Source: Adiantum capillus-veneris (lineage: Eukaryota > Streptophyta > Polypodiopsida > Polypodiales > Pteridaceae). From it: a DNA stretch of 64,000 nucleotides. Each line of letters opens with the position of its first letter. The stretch's first letter is position 1. This document shows positions 58,321 to 64,000 of the stretch, piece by piece. The notes under the pieces were generated by a model that worked only from the letters and a program-made list of their open reading frames with translations, did not search any database and was not told where the DNA came from. Location of the stretch: NCBI GenBank assembly GCA_014529385.2, contig CM043962.1:88103680-88167679 (forward strand), given 5' to 3'. The position numbers and the translations under genes were made by a program.

Positions 58321-60001
58321 GATTCTTCTTGAGTTTGATTTTACCATTGTGGTGAGACCCGGTAAAAAACATATCATGGAAAATCATTTGTCTCGCATAC
58401 CCAATGGTGAAGCCCTTAGTAGAATCGATGATGAATTGCCCGATACTTTCCTATTCCTAGTGGAGACCATGCTTGGATGGAGTGACAAGATTGTGAACTT
58501 TTTAGTTAATGGTTTTCCATCCGAAGAGCTTCGTAAGGATACAGCTCAAAAACTATTAAAGGAATGTAAACTTTATTCTCTAAATGTAGGAACTCTCTAC
58601 AAGCTAGGGAAGGACGATATTCTTAGACATTGTGCTCGTGAGGATGAGTATTTATACGGACTGCAAGAAGCCCACATGGGTATAGGCGGAGGACATTTTT
58701 CAGGGGAATTAGCTGCTAGAAAGGTGTTGCAATCAGGCTATTGGTGGCCTATCTTATGCAAGGATGCATCACTTTTTGCAAAAGGGTGTGATGAATGCCA
58801 ACATTACAAGATCACACAACAAAAGGATAAGATGCCCTTACATTTTATTAAAGTGACTCAACCATTTGAAAAATGGGGTTTAGACTTTGTAGGCCCAATT
58901 AGTCCGGCAGCTCATAACACTAAATCTTGATATATAATTGTTGCCACTGACTGTGGGGACAAGTGGGCGGAAGCCAAGGTGACTTACAAGGCTGATGCAA
59001 GGTCAACTGCTAAGTTTATCTTTGAGAACATTATTACACGATTCGGTTGTCCCCTTGAAATTGTGAGTGACAATGGTACTCATTTTATAAATGGAGTGAG
59101 AAAGGAACTCATGATAGCCCACCATAAGTCTAATTATCCACAAGCAAATGGCCAAGTTGAGAGCACTAACAAGACTTTAATTTCTATGTTGACCAAAACA
59201 GTGGAAGCTCATTGCACAAATTGGGATTTGAAGGTGACATTAGCTCTATGGGCTTATCGTACTGCTTACAAAGTGGATGTTAATTGTACACCATTCAAGA
59301 TGGTATATGGCCAAGAAGCAGTTATGTCATGGAAATTTGTAATTCCTAGTCTGTGGTAGCTTCACAAGAAGGCTTGGATGGTAACTTTTTAGTTGACAGT
59401 TTATATATCCTTGAGAGGTTAGATAAACAAAGGCAATTGGCTATGCAAAATGCACTTCTAGAGAAAGATAAGAGAAAGAAATGGTTTGACCGTCATTTAA
59501 AGAACAAGGATATCAAGGTTGGGGATAAAGTCCTTGTATGGAGTGCGTAACAAGAAGAAAAACTTGAAAAATGCAGGAAAAGGACCATATAGAGTATGCA
59601 AAATCACCCCACAAGGTACCATTAGTGTGGAAACTCTTGATGGAGTTGAAACTATTCGACTCCTCAATGGGAGTAAATTTAAAATATATTATGATCCTTT
59701 AAGCCAAGAGGAGCAATCCATCAAAAAAAAGGCAACCAAGGCACAAGCACAATTGAAAAAGATCCAAGCTCAAGCTGAGGCTAAGGAGCGACAGCAACGT
59801 ATTAGACGCCAACGAGAGGCCAAACTTGGAGTTACACATGCATTTCAAGTTGAAACTGAGGATGATTGGTTGGACTCTAACACACCTCTACGATACCCTA
59901 TTGAGTTAAATAGTGCCTATGGGAAAGTGCTATATAACCCCTCAAATACGCGTTTTGAATTTATAAGGGAGAAGCAGAATTACAACTTAACACCCATGTA
60001 G
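58319..60001 (+). pseudogene. gypsy4 integrase
   Basis: The RNase H end (VRPGKKHIMENHLSRIPNG) is followed by the HHCC zinc region (EAHMGIGGGHFSG, then CDECQHYK), the core (KWGLDFVGPI, a stop after KS at 58928, then ATDCGDKWAEA, EIVSDNGTHF, YPQANGQVESTN) and the C-terminal region (DKVLVWSA, then KNAGKGPYRVCKITPQG). A Gln/Lys-rich tail ends at 60001. Both Asp residues and the Glu of the DDE triad are visible, but frameshifts at 58928, 59355 and 59540 break the gene. Confidence 0.87.
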
Positions 60002-60121
60002 GGGGTTTTAAGTTAGAAAACAGTAGGGACAGGCGCAAAGGCCAAGTTTCAGACTTTACAAAGAGTGGCCTACTAATTTTCAAGGGTTTAGGGTTCTCAA
60101 TAACCATGTAGTCCTTTTCCT
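60002..60121. other. Junction between gypsy4 and the H3-like locus
   Basis: No gene is seen. No 3' LTR of gypsy4 starts here (TGAGACTATTAACC is not repeated), so this is where the gypsy element is cut off. Confidence 0.5.
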
Positions 60122-60752
60122 TCACAGCCAGACTATCTCTTCTTGAAGCCTGTTGGCAAAGTTAATGGATTCCTCATATTTACTGGCTAGCTCAAGCACT
60201 TCATCCTTCATCTCCTGTAGCCAATTATAGATAGCCTCTACAGAGCCATTCTCGGTGAGCAATCGCTGCAGGTCTTCAGGCCTTCTTGCTTCTAGAGAGT
60301 CTTTGAGGATTGAGACTCTATGCTTGACGATCAACATTTGTTCCAACTTCAGGCTAGCATCCTGCACAGAGCATTTAGCAAATAAGATCTTCAAACACGG
60401 AGCTTGAAAATTGGGAGCAAAAAGGAAAGAATTACCAGCGGCTTACCTCGAGAATTGACTCCTGTGTTGACAACATCCACTCCCGGGTTGTGTCGGTCGA
60501 GAACATTAAGAGTAACATCGGGGGAGGGCCAAGGGGGGACCTCTTGAGGAGGGCCCGGATGCGGTCCTGCTGGCGTTGCGGGAGTATACCTTGGAAAGGC
60601 ATCACCACTATCCTAAGCTTCTTGTAGTTGTTCTGCCAAACCCTGAGGGAGGTTCTGAAAAAACTGATGGTTAAATAGACTAGATGGACATGCTTGAAAA
60701 GCAGAGCCTGGGTTCTGGATGATGAGTGGTCCGTGAGGGGTGGTACCACCAT
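60122..60752 (-). CDS. Two-exon helical protein, intact when spliced
   Basis: Exon 1 (60752-60447, ATG start, exactly 102 codons) and exon 2 (60361-60122) are joined by an 85-bp intron with GTAAGC donor and TGTGCAG acceptor, both in phase 0. The product is 181 residues without an internal stop, unusual in this decayed region. Residues 1-100 include a short hydrophobic stretch (LVYLTISFF), basic helices and a GPPPMLLLMF segment. Residues 103-180 are predicted helical and acidic (SLKLEQMLIVKHRVSILKD, EEIVWL at the end), possibly coiled coil. I recognise no family. It is transcribed away from the H3-like gene across the 106-bp array, suggesting a shared intergenic control region. A captured gene fragment or an element-encoded accessory protein are both possible. 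Confidence 0.6.
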
Positions 60753-60927
60753 GCGGTTTCATGAGAGGTAGACATGGGAGGGAGAAGCAATGGTACCACC
60801 CCCCCTAGATTAGGGGAGGTGATGGGAGGGAACGACATGACAGTTAGGACCACATGGACTTAAACGTCTCCTTCACATAGGTATTTTTTTGCAGGGGATG
60901 CAAACGTGTTCGCTTGCTATAACACTT

Positions 60928-61536
60928 TTCTGAGGTCACTACCAAGCGAATAAGGGAAGGCAAACTCTTTCCGATGTACCTGTTCGCTTGGTACTGACCT
61001 TAGAAAATATAAGTGACGTCTGCTATTACTATTTTCTGAGGTCACTACCCAGCGAATAAGGGAAGGCAAACTCTTTCCGATGCACCTATTCGCTTGGTAC
61101 TGACCTCAGAAAATATAAGTGACATCTGCTATTACTAATTTCTAAAGTCACTACCCAGTGAATAAGGAAAGGCAAACTCTTTCCGATGCACCTGCTCGCT
61201 TGGTACTGACCTCAAAAAATATAAGTGATGTCTGCTATTACTATTTTTTGAGGTCACTACCGAGCGAATAAGGGAAGGCAAACTCTTTCTGATGCACCTG
61301 ATCGCTTGGTACTGACCTCAGAAAATATAAGTGATGTCTGCTATTACTATTTTTTGAGGTCACTACCAAGCAAATAAGGGAAGGCAAACTCTTTCTGATG
61401 CATCTGCTAGCTTGGTACTGACCTCAAAAAATATAAGTGATGTCTGCTATTACTATTTTCTGAGGTCACTACCAAGCGAATAAGGGAAGGCAAACTCTTT
61501 CTGACACACCTATTCGCTTGGTACTGACCTTTTTTG
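60928..61536. repeat. Six 106-bp tandem units, each a hairpin
   Basis: The anchor GTCACT (once GTCACT preceded by AAA) starts at 60935, 61041, 61147, 61253, 61359 and 61465, a constant 106 bp. Each unit contains AGGTCACTACCAAGCGAA, a central AAGGGAAGGCAAACTCTTTC, and the inverted arm TTCGCTTGGTACTGACCT, so each can fold into a hairpin with arms of about 18 bp. Changes between units often keep the arms paired. It occupies the space between two divergent genes. Confidence 0.95.
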
Positions 61537-61582
61537 AAATCTGAAGTCCCTTGTGCTGACAAATGAATTGTCTTTTTGTGTT

Positions 61583-62194
61583 ATGCTATTTGTAGAGAAG
61601 CCTCGTGTAAAGGCCACGGCTAGGAGGGCAACAGGTGAATCTTTGAATGCTCAAGCAAGAAGACGCCGATATGAGGCACACAGAGGTGTACTGCAAGCGC
61701 TGCGCAAGATAGAATGACACGTTCAACCTGCTATTCCACATCTCCCTTTCCAGTGAGTAGTGCGGGTGATTTGCGAGCAGTGGAGAGTTGGCATGCGATG
61801 GGCCAACAGTGCACTACTCCGCCTTCAAGAAATTGCAGAAGACTACCTCGTTGAATTCTTCAGCAATGGATATATCCTGGCTACCCATGCACACCGTGTT
61901 ACTATCATGCCGCGGGATTTTGATACTCTTCGGAGGCTGCATATCCGCTACGATGGGCTGCTTCAGCCAGTGCCTATCCGGGATAGTAGAACCATGGATA
62001 TTCTCAACATCCCCCCTCTTCATCCTCATGCACAACAGACAAAGCCGTCTACGTCTGAAACAAACAATAGAAGGACCCGATCACGGGTCGAGAGAAACGA
62101 CACAAATGGGCAAGCTGAGATAGCTGCAGAGGGGCATGAGCGACCCCGAGGCAGTCATGGAAGAAACAGAGACAGTTATCAAGGAGCCAGCTAG
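61583..62194 (+). pseudogene. Histone H3-like protein, histone-fold part
   Basis: Reading through TGA 61715 and TGA 61754 (each one C-to-T change from CGA), the frame starts at ATG 61583 or at a splice acceptor (TATTTGTAG, exon from 61596). The tail reads VKATARRATGESLNAQARR, close to the H3 tail but with Arg and Ala where H3 has Lys9 and Ser10. VLQALRKIE matches H3 alphaN, then LPFQ, VVRVICEQW (alpha1), MRWANSALLRLQEIAEDYL (alpha2) and THAHRVTIMPRDFDTLRRL (alpha3). From LPFQ to MPRD it aligns with H3 without a gap and roughly half the residues are identical by my count. The two-residue loop-1 insertion typical of CENH3 is absent. The fold would pair with H4 in a nucleosome. A Ser/Arg/Asn-rich extension follows, unlike canonical H3, which ends soon after alpha3. 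Confidence 0.87.
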
Positions 62195-62715
62195 ACACCA
62201 AAATGAGCAAGTCATGGAGGATTCACAGGCCAGTAAGGGCTGATGAGGGGCAAGAGCAGGCCAGGGTGGACCCTGAGGCATTTATGGAGGAACCAACATT
62301 GAAGGAAAATGATCCGGAGCCTGTGCCTGTTAGGGAGGAGCCTGAGGCAGCCAAGGAGCCAGCTCAAGAAAGGCAAGGGTAGGACTCTGCATCACAAGGT
62401 CCATCCAACGTATCAGATGAGTCAATTATTTTAGAGAAAATCAACGAAGAGAATGAAGAGGAGTTGAGAGTTCTGTTCAGCGCAACGCCTCTACATGCAC
62501 AGATACTACTGCCTGGAAGGTCGGAGGAGGCCTGCATTTTCAACCTCGATGAACAAGACTTCCTGTGCATGCGCAGTTTCACCAACTCCAACGCAACGAA
62601 TGAGGTCATCAATGTTGCTTTGTGGTTATTCTCATGCTCTTTAAAATTCACGTTTGGTTCATTAAATGCGTCTCTATCGAGACATGGGTCAATACCAAGC
62701 GAGACAATGGCTTAG
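62195..62715 (+). pseudogene. Acidic tail and C-terminal segment of the H3-like gene
   Basis: After the H3-like frame ends at 62194, related acidic sequence continues in the other two frames. SDPEAVMEETETVIKEPA (frame of 62136) runs to TGA 62241. Then VDPEAFMEEP, EPVPVREEPEAAKEPA and, past a TAG near 62380 (CAG expected), SIILEKINEENEEELRVLF and a Cys-containing segment (FNLDEQDFLCMRSF) end at 62715. I infer that two frameshifts break what was one gene: H3 fold, Glu/Pro-rich acidic linker, C-terminal domain. The last residues run into the downstream hairpins, so the true stop or splice site may be earlier. Confidence 0.6.
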
Positions 62716-62902
62716 GGAATTGGATAGTGGTACTACTCGCTCGGTATTGACCCATGTCTTAGTGGCAGTCGTCAAGTTTTTCTTTATAAGTCACGCTTGA
62801 TTCATTAAATGGCTCACTACCATAAAGACATGGGTCAATACCAAGCGAGTCAGTGGCAGATGGAATTCGATAGCTGCCCCACTACTCGGTATTGACTCAT
62901 GC
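62680..62902. repeat. Two hairpins related to the 106-bp array
   Basis: GACATGGGTCAATACCAAGC at 62681 pairs with CTCGGTATTGACCCATGTC ending at 62758. A second, less perfect pair spans 62827-62902. The core GGTCAATACCAAGCGAG corresponds to GGTCACTACCAAGCGAA of the upstream array. Confidence 0.88.
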
Positions 62903-63568
62903 GTTTGTGGCAGTGGACAGCCCGCTGAAATACCTCAAGTCTAATCTGTGCCATTGATTCATGTTAGCCACGCTGTCTCGCTTCTACCCCCTGAGGTTCA
63001 AGACAAAGTATACGTAATAGATCCGCTGATATCGCCTTATCTGTAGAACTCAGTTTCCTTTTTGAGTCTGATGAACTGGTTTAGCAGAGTCAACTTTGAT
63101 CTAGCGTGCTTTCTGGTCATTGCATACAATCAATCGTGAGTTTTTTCTTGCCTTGTAAAAACCATGTTGCATTTAGAATCTTTCTCCTCATCTTTGATGG
63201 TGTCTTTGTAGTGATCATTGGAGTCTCATGTTATTTGACATGGAAGCTAAGATTGTTTACTACGCAAACTCCGGGCAAAGCAAGGCATTTCACGGTCGTG
63301 TAAAAACGTAAGGCCGATCTGGGTACATTTGGAAGTAGTGTCTCTTTGTAATGTGTTGCTGACTCAAGTGGTTATGTATGTAGTGCCGCGAAAAAACTTG
63401 TATGCTGTGTAGAGCATGTTTTGTTAGAAAATGATCTAGGAAATACCGTCCTACACGAACGGGTAACCGTGCCCATGCAGACTGATGACTATAGCTGTGG
63501 CTGGTAAACTTGTTTGAATGCCCTGTTACTCCTCAATCAAATTATGGATGTACGGAACGTAAATAATC
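62903..63568. other. Unassigned sequence downstream of H3-like gene
   Basis: No gene is supported; short frames have no motifs. It may include the terminator of the H3-like gene and the promoter of the next ORF. Confidence 0.45.
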
Positions 63569-64000
63569 ATGATCTTTCATTGTTTTCTGCAACGTTTCTA
63601 TGAAGCAACAAATGTTTGTATCACGCTTCTACAGGAACTTCAATTACATAACTACACCCCCAACGATGTGCGACATTTTTTTGTAATGGCCATCGAGCTT
63701 ATTATAATCTCGGTAAATAGACACACAAGAGAGGAAGAGGTGAGAGCTGAGGAGTTCGAAGAGGCTCACATTAACGAAATGATGCAATGCCACAATCAGA
63801 CTCAAGAAGAAGTTCGAAATATGCAAGAAGCAATAAATCAATATTATGCGGACGCCGCAGAAGTAAAGGAATGGGCTACACGCCGACGGCAAGAGCAAGA
63901 ACAGAGGGAAGCTTCACAGGTGCAAGAAGCATGACAGGTGCAAGAAGCATGACAGGTGCAAGAAGCATGGGAAGCCATGGAAGAGGCCCATGATTTCGAG
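63569..64000 (+). pseudogene. Coiled-coil ORF running off the window
   Basis: ATG 63569 opens a frame with a helical N-terminus (CITLLQELQLHNYTPNDV, FFVMAIELIIISV) followed by a Glu/Gln-rich coiled coil (EEEVRAEEFEEAHINEM, VKEWATRRRQEQEQRE). It ends in three tandem QVQEA repeats of 18 bp (63917-63970). The first two repeats end in TGA where the third has TGG, so two stops are probably mutated Trp codons and the frame continues beyond 64000. No family is recognised. It could belong to the same element as the H3-like gene; its composition recalls the coiled-coil ORF at 2739-6164. Confidence 0.5.

Larger units (their letters stand above)
51992..60001 (+). mobile_element. Athila/Tat-like Ty3/gypsy element (gypsy4)
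   Basis: LTR, primer site, leader, gag, protease, reverse transcriptase, RNase H and integrase lie in order on the plus strand. The lineage is inferred from the primer site and the RT signature (LKKVNATTRRDHYPLPF, YSFLDGYSGYNQI). It inserted into the copia reverse transcriptase. The 3' LTR is missing; the element ends near the last coding frame at 60001. Confidence 0.82.

Noticed and set aside
60928-61536. Regular repeat array that might be read as CRISPR-like
   Set aside because: Whole 106-bp units repeat in tandem without unique spacers, in a eukaryotic transposon context. It is a tandem hairpin array.
61583-62194. Functional CENH3 gene
   Set aside because: The two-residue loop-1 insertion typical of CENH3 is absent, the frame has two stops, and the tail resembles canonical H3. 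Only an H3-like assignment is supported.

Overview
The window looks like intergenic DNA from a large-genome land plant. Almost everything recognisable is transposable-element sequence, mostly nested and decayed. The evidence for a plant is: chromovirus-type and Athila/Tat-type Ty3/gypsy elements, a Ty1/copia element, an En/Spm (CACTA) TNP2 transposon, a BED/DUF659/hAT-C transposase, and a fragment of a CrRLK1L (FERONIA-like) receptor kinase. A Penelope-like reverse transcriptase and the style of the chromoviruses fit a non-seed plant or a gymnosperm, but I cannot name the species. I see no tRNA, rRNA or clearly intact housekeeping gene.

Layout. 1-7091: leader, one very long coiled-coil ORF (four in-frame stops) and 3' LTR of a non-autonomous LTR element. 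7092-about 12620: a chromovirus lacking its gag. 12.6-17.46 kb: non-coding DNA with a tandem/foldback repeat and low-complexity tracts. 17465-17876: a receptor-kinase fragment. 18115-18436: a MITE. 18706-20400 and 35519-35900: the two halves of a minus-strand gypsy element (gypsy2). It is split by a 15.1 kb hAT transposon at 20401-35518 that has recognisable TIRs and an 8-bp target duplication. The hAT carries its own transposase plus two minus-strand genes, a RING-H2 protein and a protein kinase. The kinase gene is split by a complete 6.9 kb CACTA element (26098-33011, 3-bp duplication GTA). 35902-39914: gypsy3, same LTR family as gypsy2 but opposite orientation. 39915-46750: a Penelope-like element on the minus strand with terminal direct repeats of about 1.3-1.4 kb. 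46760-51991: a copia element with a 1.3 kb hAT-like non-autonomous insertion in its gag. 51992-60001: an Athila/Tat-like gypsy element (gypsy4).

60.1-64 kb is the least conventional part. An intact, spliceable two-exon gene on the minus strand (181 aa) diverges from a plus-strand gene whose N-terminal half aligns without gaps to the histone fold of histone H3. Between them lie six 106-bp tandem units, each able to form a hairpin. Related hairpins with the same core (GTCANTACCAAGCGA) lie downstream of the H3-like gene, followed by a coiled-coil ORF that runs off the window. I consider the H3-like gene with its hairpin arrays, and the kinase/RING-carrying hAT element, the two strongest candidates for something not previously described.

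A window-wide pattern: most premature stops in otherwise continuous reading frames are TAA/TAG/TGA where the family or the context expects CAA/CAG/CGA (or TGA for TGG). This is the expected signature of 5-methylcytosine deamination in silenced repeats. Gene models below are read through such stops and labelled as pseudogenes where appropriate. All similarity statements come from reading motifs by eye, not from a database search.
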